From Oenanthe sinensis (lineage: Eukaryota > Streptophyta > Magnoliopsida > Apiales > Apiaceae): a stretch of DNA of 64,000 nucleotides. Under the pieces are notes generated by a model. The model worked only from the letters and a program-made list of their open reading frames with translations. It had not been told where the DNA came from and made no database searches. Shown here one piece after another: positions 36,737 through 49,443 of this stretch. Position 1 is the first letter of the stretch, and every line of letters begins with the position of its first letter. The stretch lies in the NCBI GenBank assembly GCA_028671895.1, contig CM053794.1, forward strand, positions 21,128,501 to 21,192,500, written 5' to 3'. Both the position numbers and the translations under genes were made by a program.

Positions 36737-36760
36737 CCGTGCGAAGCACGAAATAACTAA
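36737..36760 (+). mobile_element. Possible Helitron 3' terminus
   Basis: The palindrome CGTGCGAAGCACG is followed six bases later by CTAA and then T. Helitron 3' ends have a short hairpin about ten bases before CTRR and insert between A and T. Only this end is proposed; I did not find the 5' TC end. Confidence 0.4.
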
Positions 36761-36944
36761 TATTTAAATAAATTAATTTTTTATTTATATTTTTATTAAT
36801 ATTTAATAAAACATTTTATAATATTAAGAATTTTTGTTATTATTATATGATCTCTTATTTTATATAAATTTATTCTATTTAATATAAATATATTTGAAAA
36901 CTTTTAATATTTCGGCTTTAATAATATAATATAAATATAATTGG

Positions 36945-37182
36945 ATCTAAAAAGTAAAATTTTAGTTAATATACATATGTATATAGTTAGAACTCGTATT
37001 ATAATAAGTAAAATTATATATAATATATGTTTATTTTTTAGACCCGTTGCCCAGTACCGTTGAGTTTAAAAAGTAAAATTTTAGTTAATATAAATATGTA
37101 TATAGTTAGATCCCGTATTATAATAAATAAAATTATATTTAATACATGTTTATTTTTTAGTCACGTGACCCAGTAACGACCG
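36945..37182. repeat. Tandem duplication, about 119-bp period
   Basis: AAAGTAAAATTTTAGTTAAT appears at 36951 and 37070, and both units end in TTTATTTTTTAG....CCAGTA. It lies inside the LTR remnant. Confidence 0.85.
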
Positions 37183-37479
37183 ACCCACCGACCAAATTTT
37201 TTAATCTTTCGGTTATAATAATATAGTATAATATAGATGACAATTAATCTAATTTAACTCTAAATAAGAGTAAGAAACGTTTACTAATAGGATTATGTAG
37301 ATTTGATTCTCCGTATAAAGAGATACATATGCATCTTGAAAGTGGTCAAACACTCTGAGAATTCTAGAGAACAAGCGCAATCTAAAATTCTTACATACTA
37401 AAATACTTCGTCAAGTTCTCTAAGCATAAACCTTAATTCCTTGAAGCTAACGATGACGAAAATCGGCTTCAACATTTGA

Positions 37480-38385
37480 CGCCGTTTGTGAGAACTGTTT
37501 AGAGGATCACGAAATCGCTGTTACTATTATCATGTCAACTACTAAAACTTAAGTTTGACCAATAAGTAGAAAAAAATTTCAAGAATTGTTTTCTTATTCA
37601 TTCTGTATTTATTTAACACGAAATTAAAATAAAAACTCACACTAATGAGAAAGCACCATCCAAACTCTTGAGCTACTCCATTACGATGCCCAACTTACTT
37701 TAGGAGTTAATCCAACTCAACTGAGGGATCGAATGCAAAAGATGTAACGAATAATGATGCATGGAGGAGTGGGGAATTACACAACTGAATCTCCATTATT
37801 AAGGGAGATTAGGGAGTACGTACCTCGCAAAGTCGCACCATTCCGAAAAAGACCAACTACTACGGAAAAACTGATCTGTACATTCAATTTGCACTACATA
37901 AAATTTATTTATAAATTTATATCATCTTCGTCTTTATAAAATATTCAATTTACAGATCATAAAAGTTATTTACAGAATCATATTTAATTAACATTTAGTT
38001 TGCATTACTGAACATAAAAAATATTACAGAGTTCACAAAAAAATTAGAGAACACAATTTTATAAAATATTTTAATAAACATTTATAAAAATATTACAGAA
38101 CTCACAAAAAGAATTATATGAATTCATAACTTTTTTATTATTTTACAGAACATGTGTCTGTTATTTAATATTCTTACAAATATTCTAATTTTTTATACAA
38201 TATATCCCTATATTTTTTTTATTGATTATCAGACTTAATTTTTAATAGTACATAAAGTTCACATACGGTGAATATACGTTTTTGTGTACGTGTAAAAATA
38301 ACTGGCATTACTTATCTTACTTTTAATCGGATGGTGACGATAATAGTTCCTTAGTTACTCCTTTAACGAGTTCGTCATAGAACCT

Positions 38386-38388
<3 letters not shown>
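37480..38388. other. Retroelement leader remnant and AT-rich DNA
   Basis: 37480-37900 may be the leader and start of a Gypsy gag, now without an open frame. The remainder is AT-rich with no feature recognised. Confidence 0.4.

Positions 38389-38453
<65 letters not shown>
38389..38453. repeat. (TA)n microsatellite
   Basis: An uninterrupted TA run of about 65 bp. Such tracts are highly variable and may be misassembled. Confidence 0.97.
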
Positions 38454-38456
<3 letters not shown>

Positions 38457-39922
38457 CTTATATCTCATGCAAAGTATATTAATAAATTATATGATAAATT
38501 ATTTGATTATTAATTTCTTTCTACATTTTTCTATACAATGTTGTTTATATATTAATATCCATAAAATTTAATTATAACCCATAATTTTAAATAAATAAAA
38601 TAGTTTGAATAGTGATGAAATTGAGTTGAATATAAGTACAAATATATTAAATAAAAATTATAGGATAAGTAGAATTCTTAAAATAGAAAATATAGAATAT
38701 AATTTAGATATAATATAATATTATCTATAAGCAGTTGTATAAAAAGAGTACTATGCTGATAGAGTTGTATGTATAATATATCTTTTCTAAAATTAAATTT
38801 TATTAAAATTGGATGATTATGATCTTTTCTATGGTTCACCTAAAATTGGATGGTAATAATCTTTTCTATGGTTCACGTAACCAAGATGAAAAAAAAATAT
38901 TTTGGTTATAATAATATAGTATAGCTATATATATATTATTTTCATTAAATATAAAGATCGAGAAACAGAGATCAGGGATTAGGCCGGGAGACATCAATAC
39001 TTGTCCCTATCTCGATCCCCGAAATTTTTATGATATCTCTCATATTTCCCGGCCCGTATTTGAAAACATCTTCGAATCCCCATCCCATTTAATGCAGGGA
39101 TCGGATCGGGATTGGGAGGTACGAGAGAATCTCCATCCTATGAACAATTATGTATAGTTAGGGTCGGGTAGAACCGGACACCCATGTATTCAAGCATCAG
39201 ATTGTTTTATTTTTAGTGTGTCCAGATTTGGGACCGAGATCATTTTATTCGGATACAAACCGATCCCGGGTATATGAGTTCTGGATCTAAACCAAATATG
39301 AGCCAGTACAATATTTTTTATTTTCTAATTGAGTAGTTTATGATCTACCGAATATGAGTCAAATATGATTCACTAACATTAAGTATCGTTTTTATTTCAA
39401 CTATTTAAATGATTATCATTTAGTTAAATAAATATAATACTATAAAAATATAATAATTATGAATTAAAATTTATGTATATATAATTTATCCGGTGAATAA
39501 ATCGTGTTTTGTAAAAATTTAAACTTATATACGGTATTAAGAAATTATAAAATCACAATTTACTTTTGAAGAAATAATTTGTCTCATAATACATGTTCAC
39601 TATCTATTTTCAATGTAATTTTATGAGTAAATTTTCAAAATAATCATTTGACTAAAGTATTGATATCAGTATTTGTAATTAATGTAATATAGTTATTATT
39701 CAAATTACATTAAAACTATCTTAATTAATGTAATTAATATAAATATAAATGAAAAATAATTTTTATGTTAAAACTTTTTAATATAAATAATTTTTTAAAA
39801 AGTGATACGTAAAATGAGAACAAAGAGCAGTATATACGGAGTATAAATGGTAAGATAAGGAAAAAGGCGAAGGTCGGTTTGTAATGAATGTCACCTCACT
39901 AGCAACGACCAACGAAACATAT
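38454..39922. other. AT-rich intergenic DNA
   Basis: A short tandem (AAATTGGATG...TTTTCTATGGTTCAC) lies at 38810-38877. No gene recognised. The last part is likely the distal promoter of ABCG11. Confidence 0.5.
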
Positions 39923-39930
39923 TAAATGCA
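39923..39930 (+). promoter_or_regulatory. L1-box-like motif upstream of ABCG11
   Basis: TAAATGCA is an exact L1 box (TAAATGYA), the site bound by epidermal HD-ZIP IV factors such as ATML1 and PDF2. It lies about 460 bp before the ATG. Confidence 0.5.
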
Positions 39931-40331
39931 TGACATGACCATCCCATAACAATAAAACTAAACTATCCCACTCTCTTTCTTTATTTTTTTTCAACACTTA
40001 ACCCAGATGATAATACCTATGATGCAAGTCAAGAGGATTAAGAGATACACTGTTTTGTATAGATTTATATCAAATCAAATAAAATCATCAGCTTGTGCCT
40101 AGTGTTTTTTTATACTGTTTACACTAATTATCACAACAATATAGCATGCTTCAGTTGAGGTTTGCTGCTGTTTTTGCATGTCATATCTAAACCTCTAATA
40201 TTTGTGTACATTACCATTTCTATACACATTCTTTCAACTCATCTCTAATCTAGTCAAATTCACAACTTCCTCATTTCTCATACAATTCCCACTTTCTTTC
40301 TTCACAAATTTTAGCATTTTTTCTTGCCATT

Positions 40332-40339
40332 TAAATGCA
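40332..40339 (+). promoter_or_regulatory. Second L1-box-like motif, close to the ABCG11 start
   Basis: TAAATGCA again, 53 bp before the ATG at 40392, so probably in the 5' UTR. Two exact copies within 420 bp fit the epidermis-specific role of this transporter. Confidence 0.45.
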
Positions 40340-40391
40340 TTATGCTTCCAAGTATAAAGATTGTGGTGAGAACATTTAAAAAAAAATACCA

Positions 40392-43300
40392 ATGATGTCC
40401 GGTTCAAGAAATGGTGTAAAGATGGAAATAGAAGGACATATGCCACAGGGGAATGGAATGGTGGTCGGAGGATTGAGTCCACTGAGTGAAACACTGTGGA
40501 AAGGAAAAACAAATACAGAATTTATTGGAGATGTGTCTGCGAGATTGGCTTGGAAAGATTTAACTGTCATGGTCACTCTTAGTAATGGGGAGACTCAGAA
40601 TGTTTTAGAAGGCTTAACTGGTTATGCAGAGCCTGGAACTTTTACAGCTCTCATGGGACCTTCTGGTTCAGGGAAATCTACTCTTCTTGATTCTCTGGCT
40701 AGTCGACTTGCCACGAATGCTTTTCTTTCTGGGAATATTTATCTTAATGGTCGAAAACAAAAGCTCTCCTATGGGACTGCTGTGAGTGTTCTTGAACTTA
40801 TCCTTATTTCCATTTTTTTGTAGCTGCTGTATTGTTGTTATGTGTTCATCAATATATAATCAAGTATAATCAGAGTCTTGTATGAAATGTTAACTTTTTT
40901 GGACTGAATGTGAATTTGTTTAGGTTATAATCTTGAAGATGATATTTCTTTTGATGCGGTAGATTATAGTGTGTTGTGACTTGTGAGCAAGTTATTGAGA
41001 AGTAGGTATATTTTTAGATGAGATAAGCAAACACAGAAACACTATTTTTCATTTAGAAAATACAACAGTATGCCTATCTAATTTTATTTCAGTTATACAA
41101 TGAAATCAGTCCTTTGTAAATATTTTTTCGGATGCTTTTGCTTTTCTAACTTCTTCTAAGGTTGTAGCATTGTTCATATTATTCATTTATCTTTCCGGAT
41201 GTAATCAAGGAATTTTCGTATTCAGGCATACGTGACTCAAGATGACAACTTGATTGGTACTCTCACGGTTCGTGAAACAATTTCGTATTCAGCTAGACTA
41301 CGTCTCCCTGATAAAATGGCTTGGGAAGAGAAACGGTCATTGGTTGAGAGTACGATTATAGAGATGGGACTTCAAGATTGTGCTGATACCGTTATTGGAA
41401 ACTGGCACTTACGTGGGATTAGTGGAGGTGAGAAGAGGAGAGTTAGCATTGCTCTTGAGATCCTCATGAGGCCTAGATTGCTCTTTCTTGATGAGCCAAC
41501 AAGTGGACTTGATAGGTAAAACTCTCTTCTTTAAGAGTCTTATTCGACTTTTTTGCTTTCTCCTAGTACTATGTTTGTTTAAAACACAGTTAAAAGGTAG
41601 TTTATTATAATTCTGTCCATGCATTGTTTCTGATAATTGTGGATAAGGTACTTTTGAGTTAAATTTATGTTGAATTATTATTGATATTTTTTTCTTGGCA
41701 GTGCTTCAGCATTTTTTGTGACTCAGACATTACGCGCGCTTTCTAGAGATGGAAGGACTGTCATAGCCTCCATTCATCAACCAAGCAGTGAAGTGTTTGA
41801 ACTGTTTGATCGACTGTACTTGCTTTCTGGCGGAAAGACTGTATATTTTGGACAGGCTTCAGAAGCATACGAGGCAAGTCTTCTTTTAAACTTTACTGTT
41901 ATTACATTACAAATTAGGATTTTTTAAACTTTCTTGTGTCAGTTATTACAATACAAATTGAATCCTTCGATAAGTGTGTATGTGTTTCACACAGTTCTTT
42001 GCACAAGCTGGTTTCCCCTGCCCTGCTCTGAGAAACCCGTCTGATCATTTTCTGCGGTGCATTAATTCTGATTTTGACAAAGTTAAGGCTACCCTAAAAG
42101 GGTCCATGAAACTGAAGGTACTAAATTCTTCTGTACCACTTCTCATTTCTTATAACTGATCAGTTTTATTACTAAATTTCATGATTATCTTAGCTGTTTG
42201 GTTTTGAGATTATTAGCATGCTACTCTGTCCTAGTATTGAATCAAGGACTATAACGCATGTGAATTAGTTGTTTTGATAGTTAAGAAGTGAATGTATGTA
42301 AATGAAAAATTGATTCTTTGCTTAAATATGGTTCTCAATGATCAGTTTGAACGGAATGATGACCCTTTGGACAAGACTACAACAGCTGAGGCTACTCGAA
42401 CTCTTACTGAATTCTATCGTTCATCTCACTGCTCTTATTCAGCAAGAGAAAGAGTTGAGGAGATGTCTAAGCTTGTAAGCATCCTTTTTCTGAAGATTCC
42501 AATGAGTTGATTAAGCAATATGAGTAAGATTTTTATCTATTTATATAATTTTGTTGTGCAGAAAGGGACTGTGCTAGATTCAGGAGGCAGTCAGGCTAGT
42601 TTCTTGATGCAGGCTTTTATGCTAACTAAGCGTTCTTTTGTCAATATGTCGAGGGACTTCGGTTATTACTGGCTGAGGCTTGTAATCTATATTGTCGTCA
42701 CAATATGCATTGGGACAATCTATTTGGATGTTGGGACTAGTTACAATGCCATTCTGGTATTTTTATATCTACTGTTCACTTTTTGCATGTCCATCACTCA
42801 ATTTTCTATTTTTAAGTGTCTTTCACATGTGGGAGTTTTTCTTTAATGATATGTTAATAACAGGCAAGAGGAGCTTGTGCCTCTTTTGTGTTTGGATTTG
42901 TCACATTCATGTCCATTGGCGGATTTCCATCCTTTGTCGAAGATATGAAAGTGAGTATAATCACAAATGAAGGCCTAAACAATTTCATATTCATTATATG
43001 TGACAATTAATTAGCCTTATCGAGCTTTGTTCTTGTGTTGATACTGAATGCTTAAAATAGGTATTTCAAAGAGAGCGAATGAATGGGCACTATGGGGTGG
43101 TTGCATTTGTAATCAGCAACACAATATCTGCAATGCCATTTCTTTTGATGATCACATTTATCTCTGGAACTATCTGCTATTTCATGGTCCATCTTCATTC
43201 TGGATTCACTCATTATCTCTTCTTCGTATTGTGCCTCTATGCAAGTGTCACCGTCGTAGAGAGCCTCATGATGGCTATAGCAAGCACTGTTCCAAACTTC

Positions 43301-44035
43301 CTCATGGGAATAATCATAGGCGCTGGTATTCAGGTAGTTTTTTTAATGACTCGATATATTTAATATTCTTAAATTATAAATAAAAAGTAATGAAATGTTT
43401 AATTTTCTTGTTCCAAACTTTAGGGAATATTCATGCTAGTATCAGGATACTTCAGACTTCCGCATGACATTCCAAAGCCAGTTTGGAGATATCCAATGTC
43501 TTATATCAGTTTTCACTTCTGGGCTCTTCAGGTAACTAGACCTTGTTCAAGCTTTGAACTGCTTTCATATTATTACTTCTGCTTATTGAGCAAGTGGCAA
43601 ATTGTGAACTATGGCACAATAATGAACTATTGCATCATACAAAATGCTGCTGCTATACAGGGACAATACCAGAATGATCTAAAGGGATTGATATTCGACA
43701 ACCAAACACCCGATCAACCAAAAATCCCCGGGGAATACGTGTTGGAATATGTGTTTCAGATTGATGTAAATCGATCAAAATGGGTAGATCTCAGTGTCCT
43801 CTTCTGCATGATTGTCATATACCGCATAATATTCTTCCTAATGATCAAGATCAACGAAGACTTGACGCCATGGCTCAGAGGCTATATGGCAAGACGGAGA
43901 ATACTGCAGAAAAATGGAAACCAGAACACAACTGTGGCTCCATATGGGCTTACTCAATCTCCTTCACTGAGGAATTATGTGGACAATAAAGCTACCGGAA
44001 GTGGCAGACGTAGGCAACCACCCAGACGTGTTTAA
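40392..44035 (+). CDS. ABCG11: ABC transporter G family member 11 (WBC11-type half transporter)
   Basis: Exports cuticular wax and cutin precursors across the epidermal plasma membrane, as a homodimer or with ABCG12. Ten exons: 40392-40781, 41226-41515, 41702-41873, 41995-42117, 42346-42474, 42562-42756, 42864-42950, 43061-43333, 43424-43531, 43661-44035. All phases close and give 713 residues, close to the Arabidopsis protein (about 703). The nucleotide-binding domain is N-terminal, as in all ABCG proteins: Walker A GPSGSGKST (89-97), signature ISGGEK (195-200), Walker B LLFLDEP (215-221) and H-loop His252. The membrane half follows, with FGYYWLRL, GGFPSFVEDMKVFQRER and RYPMSYISFHFWALQGQY. 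The tail NTTVAPYGLTQSPSLRNY is almost that of ABCG11 and separates it from ABCG12/13/15. Met11 (40422) matches the Arabidopsis start as I recall it, so the first ten residues may be untranslated. Intron 3 uses GC instead of GT. Confidence 0.95.
41874..41994 (+). other. GC-AG intron of ABCG11
   Basis: The donor is GAG|GCAAGT and the acceptor CACACAG|TTC. Exon 3 must end at 41873 to keep AYE joined to FFAQAGFPCP in phase. GCAAGT is the usual context of functional GC donors. Confidence 0.85.
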
Positions 44036-44729
44036 AGGCTACAAGAAGTTTTCTGATTTCATACTTGTATTTTTTACTACTAAAAAGTTTACTATGTTCC
44101 AAGAAAATATCAATGTACCTAGAAATTCTTTAGATATATCTGAAAACTCGAGTATAATTGTAGGGGTTCTGTAGCCAAAAGTTTACACTTTCTATGTCTC
44201 TTATCACAACAAGAAGTTTACAAGTTCAGGATTAGTCAATATAAATCAGCTAATGATGCATTTTCACAGACAGAGGATTATGAATCCTCAAAGTTCCTGT
44301 AAGTTTTCGACCAACTGCCATCGATATTTTATTTTTCTTCTTATTGATGTCTATCTAAATCTAACCATGCAATATGCATGATACCATACAGAAAGGAGCA
44401 CCTAACAGGGCATATCAGAATCCATTGGTGCGCAGTATCTAATTCCTTTTACAAGTCCAAAGGCATAGTTAAAAGACGGTCCTCAATGTATTAATATTTG
44501 TTTTTAATCATATTCATTATTTAATAAAATTCAGTCATGAATATACTAAGTTATCTCCACAGTTTCTTTTTGAACCATGTTTTCAGCCAAAGTGTGGGAG
44601 AAAAGACAAAAATCATTGATTATATTTACCATGATTTTAAAGCGAACTCCCATCAAAACTGAATGCAGTGTCAATATTAACAAATAAGCGAGATGGACAT
44701 TTTTCTATATCATTTTACTAGAGACTAAA
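44036..44729. other. Convergent spacer between ABCG11 and ATAB2
   Basis: About 690 bp holding both 3' UTRs. No transposon or ORF of note. Both genes end toward this spacer. Confidence 0.7.
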
Positions 44730-47700
44730 CTATACAGATGGTGGCGGCAAATCTAACAGGAGCCAAAATCCCACACAATCATCTGAATCCAAGTCATCTT
44801 GAATTGCAAGGAAATGCAAGCCTCCACATGCCTTTTTTGCTGCTTCCCAAGCTTCAGCTTCATTTGTACTTTCAGGTGTTTTTTTATAGGAAGCGTAGAT
44901 GTAGCGAGTAGAAATGCCTACTGATAAAATCAAGCTAGCTCGTGCTACATCAGCCTCAATTGAACACACTTCTAAACCATTCATCCAAGCTGCAGCCATA
45001 AGCAATGAGGTCAACTCAGGGAAAAAAGGAATCAGAGAAGCACAACATGATATTGATCATACTTAGATTGAATCATTGGCTGAAAATGAAAATTTAAGTG
45101 AAATTTAGCTCTATTGAATTCATATAATACTGAAAACAATAAATATCATATCCTCTAACAATAATGAAGGCTGATAGATTGACAGCAAGTACAGGTACAT
45201 GGAAAAAGTAATACCAACCTGCTAATGGTTGAGCACGTGAAGACGAGACTGCCAGTCCAGGAACTAGTGCCGTGTCATCGATTTCTATCCCGAGCAGATC
45301 CAAATCCAGGCTTGCTCCAAACGCAAATGTTGTCTCTAAGGATAAAACCTCCTTTTTAACATCTGAAATGGTTGCTAGTCAATTAGTTCATCTTTACACA
45401 ATGTTACTTTGGACCAAAGTAGACTATAGAATAAAGGCGGGTGAAGATTCAATTTGATACCCCCTACTAAGCAGAGGTAAATTTCCTACTCAACTTTCAC
45501 TTCAGTAGACACAATATCATTTAGGTCTGCGAGTAAAGATAACAGGCCATGGATGTGTTTCAAGCGCATAACTGTTGTCGGATATAAGAATGTAACGAAT
45601 TCTAGAACATTATTTTCATGTGCAATTATGCAAATCCAAACTCTGACCCTGAAAATATAGATCTAAAATACAACTTCTTTTAGAGCATAAGCTAAGACTA
45701 GTTATTAGACATCTATACAAGCTCAACCTCTTATGTTTCAGACCCCGTACAAGTTGCATAAGAGTTATGTTTTCAAAAAGTATATGCACTTTTATTTTTT
45801 GAATTTTTTTCTCTTCCTCTTTCAACAAGTATACACATTATTGGACACATCTGATTGTTCCTCACTTGGTAATATTAATTGCTAATAACATAGTTACAAT
45901 GCAAAAGTATATCTTAATGTATCAAGGAATAGAAAAACTAGTATTGATTTAATTATTGAGAATTAAAAACTTTATTTATTTATTTTATAATATTATACAT
46001 GGAAAAAACCCCCTAAGAAAACATTCTGTGTCCATCACTGATCAAATGGCATCATTATGTATCTAAATTAGTATAAGTTCACTTTGAAGCTCACTACTTA
46101 AAATAAAATCTTGAGAAAAGAGACTATTTCTATATCCTTTATCCAGACTCCTACAGTACCATAACCAACATTACTTATTACATATTATGAATGTACTATA
46201 AATGTTGAAGGCCACGCTTGGCACAATAGTCAAGTGTTTACTTGCTATCCGCCAGGTCAGGAATTCAAACTTGGGTAACAAAAGCAAAGCTGCATACATT
46301 GAGCTTTTTTAGGTACTACAAACAGGGGCAGACCTAATAGTACCGAGGAGGCATACCAATGCATGCCTCACTAATGCTTTACCCTCTTGTTATGAAGAGG
46401 AGAGGGGTATTCACTAGAATATAAGTCGAAGGATTCCCATCTTTTTCCTCAATAAGTGCAATTCGTCCCTCTCAATGATTAAACATATAATTTGGAATCC
46501 CCAAGCAATTATGTGGGCTCTTCCACGAACAATAAATGTCCTAATATTACTTTCAGGCTTTAATTATATGAAGCTAACAATATATAACCACTCTTGCAAT
46601 ATTTGTCCATATAACTACAAATTCCTATGTCTAAGGTAATTTGGCAACCCTTCCGCTCCACAATTATTTGGCTCCACCACTGACAATAAATGTCTTAGTA
46701 ACAGTACTACCCTGAGACTTTAACATCACTTATTTTTATTATGATGCTAACATTATCGACGTACTCTTACAATCTTTATGCATATAGTTGCAAAAGCTTA
46801 TTGTGTATCAGTGTCTGACGTAGGACTCTCACATATCCTTCATGTGCAGTTGGCTTGAGATCATTTATGTAGATAACTAAAAAAATTGAGGTGCAGAGTA
46901 TATGCGGCATTTGACCCAAGCATCGAAGTAAGAGAAAAGATGGGGGATTTGCAAAAAGAGCCTCTCTACTTTCTTAAAGTAGAGGTAAGGTCTGCGTAGA
47001 TTTTATCCTCCCTGATGCTGCTTTACAAGCGGGATACACTGGGTAATGTTTGGTACTTTGGTTTATCAAAGAGAAAAACAGTCAGTTCTTCACTAAACCC
47101 CACTATATTTAACCCCAAGATATTTACCACACTTTTTCCCGAATGTCAGCTGAAATAAAGATTACACATGCTTGTTACTGAAAGATCTAGTTGTTCACCT
47201 GAAAAAGGCAACTGAACGAATGCCCATCTATCTCCATATAAGTTATCAGGAAGATTCATCGGGAATGGGTTATCCAGTGCCAAGAGCGGTTTAACTCCTT
47301 TCTGAAAGCCAGGATGTAGCATATATACGGTTTCATATCGATCCTCGAGCCAAAGAAGTAGTGATAAGCACTGAAGTATCAAAAACCAACTGTTCAAAAC
47401 TTAAAATAAATCAATATATGTATTCATATTGCACGTATTTATTAAGGCATTATACATCTGATGTGTAAAGGCATATACACAAGACATTAAAGTGTTGGTG
47501 ATAATTAACAAAATTCGATTGACAACACAGAAACATTAGAAACACTCTTTAAAAACATATTATTAGTAGAACACTCTTTAAAAATATATTATTATTAGAA
47601 CCTCAGGCTGTGTGTAGAAATAAAGTAATACTGAAAGAAGCATGACAGATATCTCTTTGAGGTTTGGGGACCAACTCTTCCAAAACCTTAAGGTTTGGGG

Positions 47701-49443
47701 AAAGCCAATACTTGAATCTTATATCTCTTTGACACTCCCCCTCACTCGAAAATCTTGTGATCAAGGAGAGGATCAGTAATACCCATGAGGCCATGAGCAT
47801 AACCTTAGTGTCCAAAATACATATTTGAGGATATTGGGGGTACTGGGACTCGAACACACACTCACTTGGTCTAGCTGAGAATATCATGTCAGTGACTAAC
47901 TCTCAAAACGTTAAGGTGTTGGGGAAAACGAAAACCACTATTTGGATATTTCATATCCTTTAACAAAAAGCTTCCTAAGAAATATCATGTTATGGATTTG
48001 TAAGCTTGCGTACAAAGTACAATCACATTGAGTTTACACCAACATGTTGATACGAGAACATTTCAAATTGCATATTACTTTAGCAAACTACATCAATATC
48101 GACTTCAGTTAACCTACAATGGCTCCTCTTTCTGACCACCTCTACATAGGTATTCTTCCTCTTTGAGTTGGAATTTTAATAAAACCTTTTCCCTCTCAGT
48201 TTCAACTTTTATAGTTGCCTCATCCCCTTTTCCAGCATACTACATCCTAAAAAATAATCACCCCTGACAATTTAGTTCTATAACCAAAAAGCAACAACTT
48301 TTGCTATTCTCACCAAATCTTATCAAAAAGATAAATGTTTCCAATATGTCCTACAAAGTCAAGGAGATTCCTAACCACTTTGCTCAGATCCACAAATTCC
48401 GCTAATGCCTTTATTACTAGTCACTCGCTAGTCGCTACCCTATCCAACTCACCTATATCCCTTCTATGTAAGCTCCGAGCATTCATTATTTCGCAAGGCT
48501 GCTAAGGTCTTGAAATTCTAACCAAACATTTTAAATCAAAGATATTTCAAACATCTCAGATACTGTACAATAAATAGCTCATTGGCACATTAATAAACAT
48601 ACATTCTTATATACATCTGCTGCTTGCTGGAGCAATCTTAAACTCTTAAAGTTTGAGTATTTAATAATTTCATAATCATAACCCAAATTAGTTATCTTAC
48701 CAGGCCAAAATATTCATGCAAATAAACATAAGTTTTCATATTTGCGGAAATATAAATAAAATGCAATAAAGCAATACGCACCCGTTTACTTGCAACAGGC
48801 TTTATAGCAAGCTCTTTACATGCTTTTGAGATGATTGTTTGCATCTGAGACCTAAAAAACCATCAAACCCCGACATTTTCAACACCAATATGTAAATACA
48901 TACAATACATAACATTTTTATAAAAATAATACAGTAATAAAATAAAAACGACCTGAAAAATCTGATTTTTTCTGGCAAAGGCACATCCAACTCATCAGAA
49001 ACAGATTCAATAGCATCTTTCAAAGTAACACTATTAATAACATTATTAGGAAAATACTTAGTATACTGAAGTGACAATGAATTATCACAAACCACAAGCT
49101 CCCATATCTTTTTCCCTCTTATATCAAGAATGGGTCTTGAACAAAAATCCAACTCCCACTCTGTAATGCTATCCGGGTCAGTTTCCGGGTCAAGATACCT
49201 CAGTTCTGCACTTGGGTCATCCAACAATTCATCCCCACTAGCCTCACTAGTCTCCAATGGCACTGACACTGAGCTTTCGGATACTGAAATGGGTCGGGGT
49301 TTTCTTGAATTGTTGTTGGGTTTGGAGGGTAAAGATGGGATTTTTATGGATTTTAGAAGGGAAGAAGAGAAGGGAGAGATGGGTTTGTGAGATTGAAATG
49401 GTGGTTGTTTGATATTTATAGCATTGAAGCTTAAACTTGCCAT
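44730..49443 (-). CDS. ATAB2: ATAB2/TAB2 family chloroplast RNA-binding protein
   Basis: Activates chloroplast translation of photosystem I and II reaction-centre mRNAs; the algal relative Tab2 binds the psaB leader. Five exons on the minus strand: 49443-48953, 48851-48782, 47370-47199, 45362-45219, 44989-44730, all GT-AG, coding for 378 residues (Arabidopsis about 374). Residues 1 to about 55 are Ser/Pro/Lys-rich with no acidic residue at first, typical of a chloroplast transit peptide. The conserved body starts with TDPDSITEWELDFCSRPI and runs through QYTKYFPNNVINS, PGFQKG...LDNPFPMNLP, LDLDLLGIE and LHFLAIQDDLDSDDCVGFWL, ending LDLPPPSV. I chose ATG 49443 (MASLSFNA) because the longer frame upstream is low quality and non-conserved. 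Introns two and three (1.4 and 1.8 kb) contain SINE remnants. No lesion seen. Confidence 0.94.
46205..46330 (+). mobile_element. tRNA-derived SINE in an ATAB2 intron
   Basis: CTTGGCACAATAGTCAAGTG resembles an A box and GGTCAGGAATTCAAAC a B box, followed by AAAGCTGCATACATTGAGC as in Au-type SINEs. Opposite strand to the gene, in intron three. Confidence 0.55.
46930..47050 (+). mobile_element. TS-type SINE 3' part in the same intron
   Basis: AGAGGTAAGGTCTGCGTAGA, then a CCTCC segment and GCGGGATACACTGGGTAATG, match the conserved 3' half of the TS SINE family known from Solanaceae and other plants. The 5' half is unclear. Confidence 0.6.

Larger units (their letters stand above)
36474..37479 (+). 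repeat. LTR remnant of a Gypsy element with adjacent PBS-like site
   Basis: Begins TGTTGGAATATGAGC and ends CTTCAACA, immediately followed by TTTGACGCCGTTTGTG at 37480, which resembles the TTTGGCGCCGTCTGTGGG primer site found after 5' LTRs of Tat-type Gypsy elements. An ATG follows at 37532 (ATGTCAACTACT) where Gag normally starts, but the frame closes at once. Foreign AT-rich DNA at about 36740-37250 seems inserted within the LTR. Confidence 0.55.

Noticed and set aside
48802..48952. Continuation of the first ATAB2 exon past 48953
   Set aside because: A GT donor at 48952 joins in phase to the conserved SQMQTII exon; the read-through frame is hydrophobic intron sequence.
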